This document shows positions 8,313 through 18,183 of a stretch of 64,000 bases of DNA, piece after piece. Position 1 is the first letter of the stretch. Every line of letters starts with the position of its first letter. The notes under the pieces are model-generated. The model worked only from the letters and a program-made list of their open reading frames with translations. It searched no databases and was not told the DNA's origin. The position numbers were made by a program, and so were the translations under genes. The DNA comes from Rhodospirillaceae bacterium (GTDB lineage: Bacteria; Pseudomonadota; Alphaproteobacteria; Kiloniellales; DSM-21159). The stretch is taken from positions 1,116,001 through 1,180,000 of the forward strand of contig CP030885.1 in the NCBI GenBank assembly GCA_006969625.1, read 5' to 3'.

Positions 8313-9410
8313 GTGAATACGACGACGAAGACGCTACTGCTGGCCTCGGCCCTGGTGCTGACGAACGGGACGGCGCAAGCCGAGGAAGAGAAGATCCTGA
8401 ACGTCTACAACTGGTCCGACTACATCGGCGAGACGACCATCGAGGACTTCGAGGCCGCCACCGGCATCGAAGTCAACTACGACGTGTACGACAACAACGA
8501 GGTGGTCGAGGCCAAGCTGCTGGCCGGCAATTCCGGCTACGACATCGTCGTGCCGACCGCATTGCCCTACTTGCACCGCCTGATCGAGGCCGGCGCGGTG
8601 CAAAAGCTCGACAAGTCGAAGATCCCCAACCTGGCCAATCTGGACCCGGCCCTGATGCAGCGGGTGCAGACGGCGGACCCCGATAACCTCTACGGCGCCA
8701 TCTACCAGTGGGGCACCAACGGCATCGGCGTCAACGTCGACAAGGTGACCGAGATCCTCGGCGAGGTGCCCAGCTCCTACGACCTGCTGTTCGATCCGGA
8801 GACGGTCGCCAAGCTTAGCGAGTGCGGCGTCACGATCCTGGATTCGGCCGACGAGGTGATGGACATCGTCGCCAACTACTTGGGTCACGACCCGAGCCAC
8901 GAAGATCCCGAGATCCTGGATGCGGTGACCGAGCACCTCGGCAACGTTCGCCCGCACGTGAAGTACTTCCACTCTTCCCAATACATCAACGACCTGGCCA
9001 ACGGCGACATCTGCGTCGCCATGGGCTTTTCCGGCGACGTCTTCATCGCCGCCGCCCGCGCCGAGGAGGCGGGCAACGGGGTGAACATCGAGTACATCAT
9101 CCCCGAGGAAGGGACGCTGATATGGTTCGACATGCTGGCGATCCCGGCCGACGCACCGCATCCGGAGAACGCGCACAGGTGGATCGACTTCGTGCTGGAT
9201 CCGGAAAACATGGCTGGCATTACCAACTACGTCTGGTACGCCAATGCGGTCCCGGCTTCCTTGCCGATGATCGACGAAGAGGTCAGGACCGACCCGGCGA
9301 TCTACCCGAGTGCGGAAGTCCAGGAGAAGCTGTTCGCGGCGACCATCAAGAGCCCGCGCTACAAGCGCCTGGAAACGCGCGCCTGGACCCGGGTGAAGAC
9401 CGGACAGTAG
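8313..9410 (+). CDS. Spermidine/putrescine-type ABC transporter binding protein (PotF-like)
   Basis: This 365-aa periplasmic protein has a signal peptide ending TAQA-EE (about 1-22). The mature start KILNVYNWSDYIG is the hallmark of PotD/PotF polyamine-binding proteins, and ANYLGHDP and EGTLIWFDMLAIPADAPH follow as in PotF. The GTG start at 8313 is chosen because it gives the signal peptide and has a GGGAG ribosome site. It heads a four-gene operon with an ATPase and two permeases. The ligand is probably putrescine or spermidine, though related proteins bind other amines. Confidence 0.92.
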   Translation: MNTTTKTLLLASALVLTNGTAQAEEEKILNVYNWSDYIGETTIEDFEAATGIEVNYDVYDNNEVVEAKLLAGNSGYDIVVPTALPYLHRLIEAGAVQKLDKSKIPNLANLDPALMQRVQTADPDNLYGAIYQWGTNGIGVNVDKVTEILGEVPSSYDLLFDPETVAKLSECGVTILDSADEVMDIVANYLGHDPSHEDPEILDAVTEHLGNVRPHVKYFHSSQYINDLANGDICVAMGFSGDVFIAAARAEEAGNGVNIEYIIPEEGTLIWFDMLAIPADAPHPENAHRWIDFVLDPENMAGITNYVWYANAVPASLPMIDEEVRTDPAIYPSAEVQEKLFAATIKSPRYKRLETRAWTRVKTGQ

Positions 9411-9449
9411 CCGAAGGCCCGGCCTAGGGCGTCGCGGCGGGCCGCGCCG

Positions 9450-10658
<1,209 letters not shown>

Positions 10659-10674
10659 GGCGGAGGGCGCGCTG

Positions 10675-11655
10675 ATGGTCGACGTCGCCGCCGGCGGCAC
10701 GCCGCCACCGGGCAAGCCCCAGGCGCACGAGGGCCCGCAGCGGCGCGGTATCTGGAGCCGGCGCCTGGACCGTCTGAGCGGGCGGACGGGGCGCGGCCTC
10801 GTCATCGCCGTGCCTTATGTCTGGCTGATCTGCTTCTTTCTGATGCCGTTCCTGATCGTCTTCGCCATTTCGCTGGCGGAGGCGGCGATCGCACGGCCGC
10901 CCTTCAAGCTGCTCGAGGACCTGGGCTACGGCCTCTACCAGGTGACGGTGAACCTGGGGAACTACCTCTTCCTGCTGGGCGACCCGTTGTACGCGGTGGC
11001 CTACGTCAACTCGGTCAAGATCGCGGCGATCTCCACGCTGATCGCGCTGCTGGTCGGCTATCCCATCGCCTACGGCATCGCGCGCTCCAGCCCCAGTCTG
11101 CGCAACGTCCTCTTGCTGCTGATCATCCTGCCCTTCTGGACCTCCTTCTTGCTGCGCGTCTATGCCTGGATCGGCATCCTCAAGGACAACGGGCTGATCA
11201 ACAACTTCCTGATCTCGCTGGGCCTGATCGACGAGCCGCTGCCGCTGCTCTACAACGACTTCTCGGTCTACGTCGGTATCGTCTACTCCTACCTTCCCTT
11301 CATGGTCCTGCCGCTCTACGCCAACCTCGAGCGGCTCGACCCCTCGCTGCTGGAGGCGGCGGCGGACCTGGGCTGCCGGCCGTGGAAGGCCTTCCTGACC
11401 GTCACCCTGCCGCTGTCGATCCCGGGCATGATCGCCGGCTCGCTGCTGGTCTTCATTCCGGCGGTGGGCGAGTTCGTTATCCCGGCGCTGCTCGGCGGCC
11501 CCGAGACGCTGATGATCGGCCGCGTGCTGTGGAACGAGTTCTTCAACAACCGCGACTGGCCGGTCGCCTCGGCGGTGGCGATCGCCATGCTGCTGCTGCT
11601 GGTCGTGCCGATCATGATCTTCCAGCGCTATCAGATGAAACAGGACGGCGCCTGA
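10675..11655 (+). CDS. Polyamine ABC transporter permease 1 (PotH-like)
   Basis: This 326-aa membrane protein has six or so hydrophobic segments after a 40-residue cytosolic leader. The EAAADLGCRPWKAFLTVTLP segment near 225-245 is the EAA loop that docks on the ATPase. The FxWTSFLLRVYAWIGIL region is typical of PotB/PotH. It starts 16 bp after the ATPase gene, and its TGA overlaps the next ATG (TGATG at 11653-11657). Confidence 0.92.
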   Translation: MVDVAAGGTPPPGKPQAHEGPQRRGIWSRRLDRLSGRTGRGLVIAVPYVWLICFFLMPFLIVFAISLAEAAIARPPFKLLEDLGYGLYQVTVNLGNYLFLLGDPLYAVAYVNSVKIAAISTLIALLVGYPIAYGIARSSPSLRNVLLLLIILPFWTSFLLRVYAWIGILKDNGLINNFLISLGLIDEPLPLLYNDFSVYVGIVYSYLPFMVLPLYANLERLDPSLLEAAADLGCRPWKAFLTVTLPLSIPGMIAGSLLVFIPAVGEFVIPALLGGPETLMIGRVLWNEFFNNRDWPVASAVAIAMLLLLVVPIMIFQRYQMKQDGA

Positions 11656-12497
11656 TGGGCCAGCGGCGCTCCTTCTTCGTGCTGACGGCGATGTGCTTCG
11701 GCTTCGCCTTTCTTTACGGCCCGATCGTCTCGCTGATCGTCTACTCCTTCAACGAATCCCGCCTGGTCACCGTCTGGGCCGGCTTTTCGACCAAGTGGTA
11801 CGGCGAGCTGCTGCGCGACGAGCAGGTGCTGGACGCTGCCTTCCTGTCGCTGAAGATCGGTGTCATCAACGCGACCGCGGCGGTGCTGCTCGGCACGCTG
11901 GCCGGCCTGATCCTGGCGCGCTTCGGTCGCTTCAAGGGGCGTACGCTCTTCTCCGGCATGGTCTCGGCGCCGCTGGTGATGCCGGAGGTGATTACCGGCC
12001 TGTCGCTGCTCTTGCTGTTCGTCAGTGCCGAGCAGCTCATCGGCTGGCCGGCGGGCCGGGGCATGGACACTATCACCATCGCCCACATCACCTTCTCCAT
12101 GGCCTACGTGGCGGTGATCGTGCAGTCGCGCCTGTCCAGCCTGGACGAGAGCGTCGAGGAGGCGGCGATGGACCTGGGCGCGCGGCCGGCCAAGGTCTTC
12201 TTGGTCATCACCCTGCCGATCATCGCCCCGGCCCTGATCTCCGGCTGGCTGCTCGCCTTCACTCTCTCGCTCGATGACCTGGTGATCGCCAGCTTCGTTT
12301 CCGGCCCCGGCGCCTCCACCCTGCCGATGGTGATCTTCTCGAAGGTCCGGCTCGGCGTCAGCCCGGACATCAATGCCCTGGCGACCATCATCATCCTGAT
12401 CGTTACGGTTTTCGTGGTGATCGCCGGGGTTCTGCTGACGCGCCAGGAAAGGGCCAGGACGCGCGCCGTGCAACAGGCTTTGCAGGACGAGGACTGA
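11655..12497 (+). CDS. Polyamine ABC transporter permease 2 (PotI-like)
   Basis: This 280-aa membrane protein is the second half of the heterodimeric channel. It has the PotC/PotI start with YGPIVSLIVYSFNESRL, the EAAMDLGARPAKVFLVITLP coupling loop and the FTLSLDDLVIASFVSGPG segment. Translation is coupled to the preceding permease by a one-base overlap. It ends the operon; no clear intrinsic terminator is visible in the 260 bp that follow. Confidence 0.92.
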   Translation: MGQRRSFFVLTAMCFGFAFLYGPIVSLIVYSFNESRLVTVWAGFSTKWYGELLRDEQVLDAAFLSLKIGVINATAAVLLGTLAGLILARFGRFKGRTLFSGMVSAPLVMPEVITGLSLLLLFVSAEQLIGWPAGRGMDTITIAHITFSMAYVAVIVQSRLSSLDESVEEAAMDLGARPAKVFLVITLPIIAPALISGWLLAFTLSLDDLVIASFVSGPGASTLPMVIFSKVRLGVSPDINALATIIILIVTVFVVIAGVLLTRQERARTRAVQQALQDED

Positions 12498-12758
12498 GGG
12501 CGGCCGGCCCGGCGAGGCTTTGCCTGCAGGCGCGGAACGGATAGACTGCCGTGGCGACGGACGTGGGGGCGGTGCGCGGTCGGTGGACCGCATGCCGCCC
12601 TTTTTTGTCACAAGGCGCCCCTTTCGAGCGGGGGTATGAGGGACCGACACTACGCCTGATGCGTGCGCGGTCCCGTAAATGTCACGGTCTTCGGCTCGGT
12701 GCTGGGGGCCGGGACGCCAGGGGTGCAAGCGGGTTCCAGGGTCGCGAGAGCAGGTGCG

Positions 12759-13463
12759 ATGGGCGCGAGCGACGAGCTGAGAGTGGTGGGCGAGGTCGCC
12801 TGGGTCGCACGGAGCCGTGCTTGCCGGGCGGCGCTGCGCCCGACCTTGGGAGTGTTGCTGGCGGGATCGCTTCTGGCGGCGTGCGAGGGCTTCCCGCTGC
12901 CGGGATTTGAGGAGGCGCCGGTGCCGGCGGACTACTCCAATCTGGACCCCCAGGTCGCCGACCTGCCGGACAATCCGCCGGTCGCCGACCCGCCGCTGCC
13001 GCCCCGTCGGCCAGCCGCACCGGCGGACCTGCAACTCAGCGAGGCGATGGCGGCGCCTCTGGCCAGCGTGCAGCCGATGGCGGAGGTCGACTCCCTGGTC
13101 GGGCTTGGGTTCGGCGAGACGGAGACCCTGCTCGGCCGGCCCACCCTGCAGGAGGTCCAGCCGCCGGCCCAGATCTGGTCCTATAATGGTCCCGACTGCG
13201 TCCTCACCATCTTCTTCTATCCTCAGGTCGGCGGCGAGCAGTATCGCGCGCTCGCCTACGACGTCACCGATGCCGCGCCGGATGCCCGGTCGGCGCAGCG
13301 CTGCTTCACCGCGCTGGTCGCGCAGAACCGCGGGCCGGGACCCGCGTCGCAGGCGCCGCCAGACGATACCGAGGGGGCGGAAGCGCCAGCTCCTGGGAGC
13401 GGCGGCGTGTCGGAGGCGGACGAGGAGAGTCGGGTGACGACCGCGGCCAGCCGCCGCGGATGA
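12759..13463 (+). CDS. Predicted lipoprotein, possibly linked to ChvG-ChvI signalling
   Basis: This 234-aa protein carries a lipobox LLAAC with Cys42 after a long basic/hydrophobic leader. A Pro-rich linker (about 45-90) is followed by a small domain, LVGLGFGETETLLGRPT through IWSYNGPDCVLTIFFY, that looks like the BamE/SmpA-type fold seen in small alphaproteobacterial periplasmic proteins. The tail after residue 195 is low complexity. The start at 12759 is chosen for the lipoprotein signal; an upstream in-frame ATG at 12663 is less likely. Its stop overlaps the chvI start (ATGA at 13460-13463), so it is co-translated with the regulator. Function is unknown. Confidence 0.75.
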   Translation: MGASDELRVVGEVAWVARSRACRAALRPTLGVLLAGSLLAACEGFPLPGFEEAPVPADYSNLDPQVADLPDNPPVADPPLPPRRPAAPADLQLSEAMAAPLASVQPMAEVDSLVGLGFGETETLLGRPTLQEVQPPAQIWSYNGPDCVLTIFFYPQVGGEQYRALAYDVTDAAPDARSAQRCFTALVAQNRGPGPASQAPPDDTEGAEAPAPGSGGVSEADEESRVTTAASRRG

Positions 13464-14287
13464 GCGACCCGCAGGACCCACCCGAGGAGGACGCGAGCGA
13501 GATGAGCCAAATCATGGCCCTGCGCAATCTGCCGGACAGCGAGCCGGCCAAGACCGTGGTGGTGGTCGACGACGACGACCTATTCCGTGAGTCCCTGGGG
13601 CTCAACCTGTCGGAGGAAGGCTACCGGGTCACGGACTTCGACAACGGCGAGGACGCTCTGGCCTACCTGATGGACAAGGACTGCCCGGCCGATGCCGTGC
13701 TGCTGGACTGGCGCATGCCGGTGCTCGACGGCCTGGGGGTGCTGCGCCGGCTGCGCGAAGCGCGCATCGAGGTGCCGGTGATCTTCCTGACCGTGCTCAA
13801 CGACCAGATCTACGAAGAGGCGGCGTTGAAGTTCGGCGCGGTGGACTTCATCGAGAAGTCGCGGCGCCTGTCGATCATCCTGCAGCGCCTGAAGCTGATC
13901 ACCGAGGGGACCAAGAGCCAAGGCGGCCAGACCCAGGGCGACAGCGAAGCCAAGCTGTTCCGCCTGTCGAAGCTGGAGCTGCGCACCGATATCCGCCGCG
14001 CCTTCTGGGACGGCAAGCAGGTGGACCTGACGCTGACCGAGTACGCCATCGTCCACTTCCTCGCCGCACGCGCCGGCGCCGACATCACCTACCGCCAGAT
14101 CTACGACCTGGTGCGCGGCAAGGACTTCGTTGCCGGCTACGGCGCGGACGGCTACCGGGCCAACGTGCGCGCCTTCATCAAGCGCATCCGCAAGAAGTTC
14201 CGCGACCTCGACGACACCTTCGAGGAGATCGAGAACTACCCGGGCTTCGGGTATCGCTGGCGTGACCCCTCGGGCGCGCGCGGATAG
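13460..14287 (+). CDS. chvI: Two-component response regulator ChvI
   Basis: This 275-aa OmpR-type regulator has an N-terminal receiver domain (about 33-150; acidic pocket VVDDDD at 36-40, phospho-acceptor Asp83, and a Lys in the FIEKSRRLSI segment specific to ChvI). The DNA-binding winged helix (165-265) contains YRANVRAFIKRIRKKF and IENYPGFGYRW, the ChvI signature. In alphaproteobacteria ChvI controls envelope, acid-stress and exopolysaccharide genes. A roughly 30-residue acidic leader precedes the receiver. It is coupled to the lipoprotein gene and followed after 51 bp by chvG. Confidence 0.93.
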   Translation: MSDPQDPPEEDASEMSQIMALRNLPDSEPAKTVVVVDDDDLFRESLGLNLSEEGYRVTDFDNGEDALAYLMDKDCPADAVLLDWRMPVLDGLGVLRRLREARIEVPVIFLTVLNDQIYEEAALKFGAVDFIEKSRRLSIILQRLKLITEGTKSQGGQTQGDSEAKLFRLSKLELRTDIRRAFWDGKQVDLTLTEYAIVHFLAARAGADITYRQIYDLVRGKDFVAGYGADGYRANVRAFIKRIRKKFRDLDDTFEEIENYPGFGYRWRDPSGARG

Positions 14288-14338
14288 GTCCGGCATCCTG
14301 CGGGATCGCTCCGCGGGGATGGCCGGTGAAGGGACGGC

Positions 14339-16084
14339 ATGGGGGTTCTGTCGGGGGCCAGAAAGCAGGAGGAGGGCGGACGCGCGGGGCCGGCGGCGAT
14401 CCGGCGCGCCATCGACGCGGCCGAGGCGCGCGAGCGCGACGGCAGCGAACCGCGGCCGCTCGACCCGCGCCCGTCGCTGAGCGGTCCGGTGGCGCGCGCC
14501 GAGACCGCACGGCTGCGCGGCGAGGGCGCCGGCGCTGCGCGCTTCGGCAATATCTTCAACTCGCTGGTCACCAAGCTCGTCATTCTGTTGCTGGTCTTCA
14601 CCGTCGTCCCGGTCATCCTCTACGACGTCTTCAAGGAAGCCGATGCGGAAAAGCAGCGGCTGTTGCTGCAGTCCGTGCGCGAACAGGGCCGCCTGATCGG
14701 CGAGTCCCTGAGGCCGCTGATCGAGCGCAGCGACCCTTCGCCACTGAAGGACCTGCCGAGATCGGTCGGGGCGCTGGGCACCGAGGACACCAACGTGCGC
14801 GTCGTCTTCAAGGCGGCCGGGCAGACCGGGCTCGAGGACTTCTTCCTGGTCGCCGCCGACCCGCCGGTGCCGCCGGCGATGTTGCCGGCCGAGCGCGCGG
14901 AGCTGCTCGAGTCCGGCGCCCTGGACAACCTCGCCGAATCCTGCGCCGGCAACATGCCGGTCGCGGTGCGCAAGCCGGCACCTTCCGGCGGCTTCGAGCT
15001 GGTCACCTCGATCACCCCGATCAACACGGAGGTCGGCTGCTTCGCCGTCGTCACCGTGAACACCGGCGCTTTTCTCGGCACCTCCATCGGCCAGCCCTAC
15101 TGGCAAACCTGGGAGGTGCGCACCGCCGTGGTGATCTACGTGGCGATGGCGCTGCTCACCCTCGGCGTCTTCCTGCTGATCTGGCGCAACCTCATGCGCT
15201 TCCGGCGTCTGGCGCGTGAGATCCGCACCGGGCGGCGCGATGCCGGGTCCTTCGCCGCCGCCAACCGTGTGGCCGAACTGGAGCCCGTCGCCGAGGAGTT
15301 CGACCGCCTGACCCGCTCGCTGCAGGCCTCCGCCGACGACATCCGGCGCGCGGCGGAGGACAACGCCCACGCCTTCAAGACGCCGATCGCCATCATGCGC
15401 CAGTCGCTCGAGCCGCTGCAGCGTCTGGTGCCGGGCGAATCGATGCGCGGCCGGCGGGCGTTGCAGGTGCTCGAGACCTCGATCGACCGGCTCGACCATC
15501 TGGTCAACTCGGCGCGCCGGCTGGAGGAGACCACGGCCGAGCTGCTCGACCCGCCGAACCAGGCGATCGACCTGTCGAATCTCCTCCGCCGCATGCTGGG
15601 GGCCTATGCCGAGGCCTACGAGCGGCGTGGGCTGAAGTTTGCCGCGCGCCTGCAGCCCGGCGTCGTCGTGCGCGCCGGCGAGGATCTGCTGGAGACGGTG
15701 GTGGAGAACGTGGTCGACAATGCCGTCGAGGTCTCGCCAGAGGGCGAGCTGATCGACGTCAGCCTGGACAGCCGCGACGGCGTGGCGCGCCTGGTCGTGC
15801 GCGATCGCGGACCGGGCGTGCCGAACGGGCAACTCGAGCACATCTTCGAGCGCTATGTCTCTCTGCGCGGCGAGACGACCGCATGCGAGCGGCAAGGCGG
15901 GACGGCGACCGAGACGGAGACCGAGGTGGTCGGCGGCGACGCCGCGGAGAAGACCGCCGCCCACCTGGGCATCGGCCTCTGGATCGTGCGGCGCAACCTG
16001 GAGGCCGTCGGCGGCGGCGTGCGTGCGCGCAATCTGCCGGAGGGCGGCCTCGAGGTGACGATGACCCTGCCGGTCGCCTCGTAG
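14339..16084 (+). CDS. chvG: Sensor histidine kinase ChvG (ExoS-like)
   Basis: This 581-aa membrane kinase is the cognate sensor of ChvI. After a 70-residue charged cytosolic leader, TM1 spans about 75-96, a periplasmic sensor domain runs 97-258, and TM2 spans about 260-283. HAMP, the H-box with His344 in NAHAFKTPIA, the N-box DNAVEVSPEG, the G1 box RDRGPGVP and the G2 box GIGLWIVRRN follow. HAFKTP is the ChvG/ExoS form of the H-box. A 20-residue acidic insertion lies before the G2 box. The usual neighbours hprK and PTS genes are not present downstream. Confidence 0.93.
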   Translation: MGVLSGARKQEEGGRAGPAAIRRAIDAAEARERDGSEPRPLDPRPSLSGPVARAETARLRGEGAGAARFGNIFNSLVTKLVILLLVFTVVPVILYDVFKEADAEKQRLLLQSVREQGRLIGESLRPLIERSDPSPLKDLPRSVGALGTEDTNVRVVFKAAGQTGLEDFFLVAADPPVPPAMLPAERAELLESGALDNLAESCAGNMPVAVRKPAPSGGFELVTSITPINTEVGCFAVVTVNTGAFLGTSIGQPYWQTWEVRTAVVIYVAMALLTLGVFLLIWRNLMRFRRLAREIRTGRRDAGSFAAANRVAELEPVAEEFDRLTRSLQASADDIRRAAEDNAHAFKTPIAIMRQSLEPLQRLVPGESMRGRRALQVLETSIDRLDHLVNSARRLEETTAELLDPPNQAIDLSNLLRRMLGAYAEAYERRGLKFAARLQPGVVVRAGEDLLETVVENVVDNAVEVSPEGELIDVSLDSRDGVARLVVRDRGPGVPNGQLEHIFERYVSLRGETTACERQGGTATETETEVVGGDAAEKTAAHLGIGLWIVRRNLEAVGGGVRARNLPEGGLEVTMTLPVAS

Positions 16085-16285
16085 CTTTGCTGCGAGGGTA
16101 GAACGCCGAAGCGAAGCACTCTCTTGATCGCGTCCTGAGAGAGTCGTGACCGGCAGTCACACCTTTGGCACAACACCGGGGCCGGCGCCTCGCCTACCTT
16201 AGCCTTGCACCTGCGGCGAGAGAGCGACCGGACCAAGCCACGTCGGGCCGCCGCTTCCGAGGCAAGCTCAGGACGACGACACGAC

Positions 16286-16810
16286 ATGGCGCGGATTGTC
16301 ACCCCACCAGCCACCGTGACCGAGCCGGCCGCTCACCTTCTCGACGCCCCCAATAGCCGGCCGGACTACCCCCTAGTCCGGCCGGCGCCCTTGGCCTGTG
16401 GCCGGCCTGGCCCTGTCGCCGGACCCGTCGCCTTGGCGCTGCAGCGGCTTTGTGGGCTGCATATCGACGTCACCGCGTTGCGTCTCGAGTGCGGTCCCAC
16501 TGCGCCGGCCGGGCGCATTCTGGCGAATCTGCTGCATGGCGAGGTTCTGCTCGCCGAGCACCGTCCCGGACTCGGGCCCGTCGCGCTCTACGTCGGTCCG
16601 CGCCAGGGTGGCGAGGCTGCGGTGGAGCGGCTGATCGGGCAGAAGGTGGCGCGGGCGCTGTTCGCGCACCGGCGCTACGACCTGTTGCCGGCCGCCGGGA
16701 TGGCGGTGGTCCATGCGCGCGCCGACATGCTGGTGGATGGGCTGTTGGACCTCAGTCTCCACGACGCCCCAATCCGCGGGCTGCTCGACTTCCTGCCTCA
16801 GGCCGCCTGA
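16286..16810 (+). CDS. Unrecognised 174-aa protein downstream of chvG
   Basis: I do not recognise this family. The 174-aa protein has no signal peptide or membrane segment and is rich in Ala, Leu and Arg. Features include RLECGPTAPAGRILANLLHG near the middle and a compact C-terminus LLDFLPQAA. The start at 16286 follows an AGGA 12 bases upstream. Codon use is normal for the genome, and no other frame is convincing. It is 201 bp after chvG, and its end overlaps the MATE gene end by 13 bp. A link to ChvGI is only positional. Confidence 0.55.
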   Translation: MARIVTPPATVTEPAAHLLDAPNSRPDYPLVRPAPLACGRPGPVAGPVALALQRLCGLHIDVTALRLECGPTAPAGRILANLLHGEVLLAEHRPGLGPVALYVGPRQGGEAAVERLIGQKVARALFAHRRYDLLPAAGMAVVHARADMLVDGLLDLSLHDAPIRGLLDFLPQAA

Positions 16811-18183
16811 CCGCTCGGACGTCGCGCCTGGCGCGCGACGCTGCGCTCCAGCGCCGGGTAGAAGGCGCCGAGCGTCAACGCCCGCATTGCCATGAAGACC
16901 AGGAAGGCGGCCCAGAGACCGTCGTTGCCGTAGAGCGGGACGAGCAGACGCTCGGCAATGACGAAGCCGATGAGGGAGAGGATCATCGCGTTGCGCATCG
17001 CTCCGGTGCGCGTGGCGCCGATGAAGATGCCGTCGAGCTGATACGACCAGATCGAGACCAGCGGCGAGGCGACCACCCAGGGCAGGACCGCCAGGGCCGC
17101 CGCACGCACCTCCGGCAGGTCGGTAAAGAGGGCGACGAGCTGCGGTCCGGCCAGCAGGAAGACCAGTGTGGCGGCGCCGGCACAGGCGGCGGCCCAGAAG
17201 GTGGATGCCAGCACGGCGCTACGGAAGGCGCGCCGGCTGCGCGCCCCGACGGCGCCGCCGGCCAGCACCTCCACCGCGTGGGCGAAGCCGTCCAGGCCGT
17301 AGGCCAGGAAGGCCTGGAACTGCAGCAGGATGGCGTTGGCCGCCAGCGTGGTTTCGCCGAACTGCGCGCCGGTGCGCGCGAACAGCCCGAAGGCGATTTG
17401 CAGGCAGGCGGTGCGCACGAAGATGTCGGCATTGACCCGGAACAGCGCCGCCAGGCGCGCACGGTCGCGGATGCGCCCCCAGTCGACCTGCGCCGAAAGC
17501 CGGCGGAAGGCGTTGCGGGCCATCCACAGCCCGACCGCAAGCGCGGCGTACTCGGCCACCAGGGTTCCGACCGCCGCCCCCTCGATCCGCCAGCCGAGGC
17601 CGAGCACCAGGAACAGCGTAAGGGCGATGTTGCCGCCGTTGAGCACGAGCTGCAGCAGCAGCACGGCGCCGGCGCGCTGGATGCCGAGCAGCCAGCCGAG
17701 CAGCGCGTAGGTCATCAGGGTCGCCGGCGCGCCCCAGATACGGATGTCGATGTAGAGGCGCGCCAGCTCCGCCACCTGGGCGCCCGGGTCGAGCAGATGC
17801 AGCGCCAAGGTCGCCAGCGGCGTCTGTAGCGCGACGATGGCGAGGCCCAGTCCCGCCCCCAGCAGCAGCGGGCGCAGCAGGGTGGCGCTCAGCTCCTCCG
17901 CGTGCCCGGCGCCATAGGCCTGGGCGGCGAAGCCGGTCGTGCCCATGCGCAGAAAGCCGAAGCCCCAATAGAAGAAGTTGAAGATCAGCGCGCCGATGGC
18001 GACGGCGCCCAGATAGGCGGCGTCCGGCAGGTGTCCCATCACCGCCGTGTCCACCGCGCTCAGCAGCGGTACCGAGAGGTTGGAGAGGATGATCGGCCCG
18101 GCCAGCTTCAGGACGCGGCGGTTCCAGCCGCCCTCCGGCGCGCCGGGCAGCCGCGCCGGCTCGCCTGCCGGCCTATCGGGCAA
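16798..18183 (-). CDS. MATE-family efflux transporter (DinF-like)
   Basis: This 461-aa transporter has about twelve membrane segments in two similar halves. LAGPIILSNLSVPLLSAVDTAVMGHLP near residue 27 and the matching motif around 250 mark the MATE fold, and GFLRMGTTGFAAQAYGAG is typical of the DinF branch. It would exchange Na+ or H+ for a cationic or metabolite substrate. Its start overlaps the end of the GGT-like gene by 11 bp, so the two are likely co-transcribed. The substrate is unknown. Confidence 0.9.
   Translation of the reverse strand: MPDRPAGEPARLPGAPEGGWNRRVLKLAGPIILSNLSVPLLSAVDTAVMGHLPDAAYLGAVAIGALIFNFFYWGFGFLRMGTTGFAAQAYGAGHAEELSATLLRPLLLGAGLGLAIVALQTPLATLALHLLDPGAQVAELARLYIDIRIWGAPATLMTYALLGWLLGIQRAGAVLLLQLVLNGGNIALTLFLVLGLGWRIEGAAVGTLVAEYAALAVGLWMARNAFRRLSAQVDWGRIRDRARLAALFRVNADIFVRTACLQIAFGLFARTGAQFGETTLAANAILLQFQAFLAYGLDGFAHAVEVLAGGAVGARSRRAFRSAVLASTFWAAACAGAATLVFLLAGPQLVALFTDLPEVRAAALAVLPWVVASPLVSIWSYQLDGIFIGATRTGAMRNAMILSLIGFVIAERLLVPLYGNDGLWAAFLVFMAMRALTLGAFYPALERSVARQARRPSGQAA

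Noticed and set aside
16118..16144. ACTCTCT/AGAGAGT dyad after chvG as a terminator
   Set aside because: The loop is 13 bases and no T-run follows, so termination is not supported.
16450..17829. A 459-codon plus-strand open frame
   Set aside because: It is opposite the MATE gene, which has clear membrane and family motifs; the frame shows Gln/Gly/Arg repeats typical of antisense reading.
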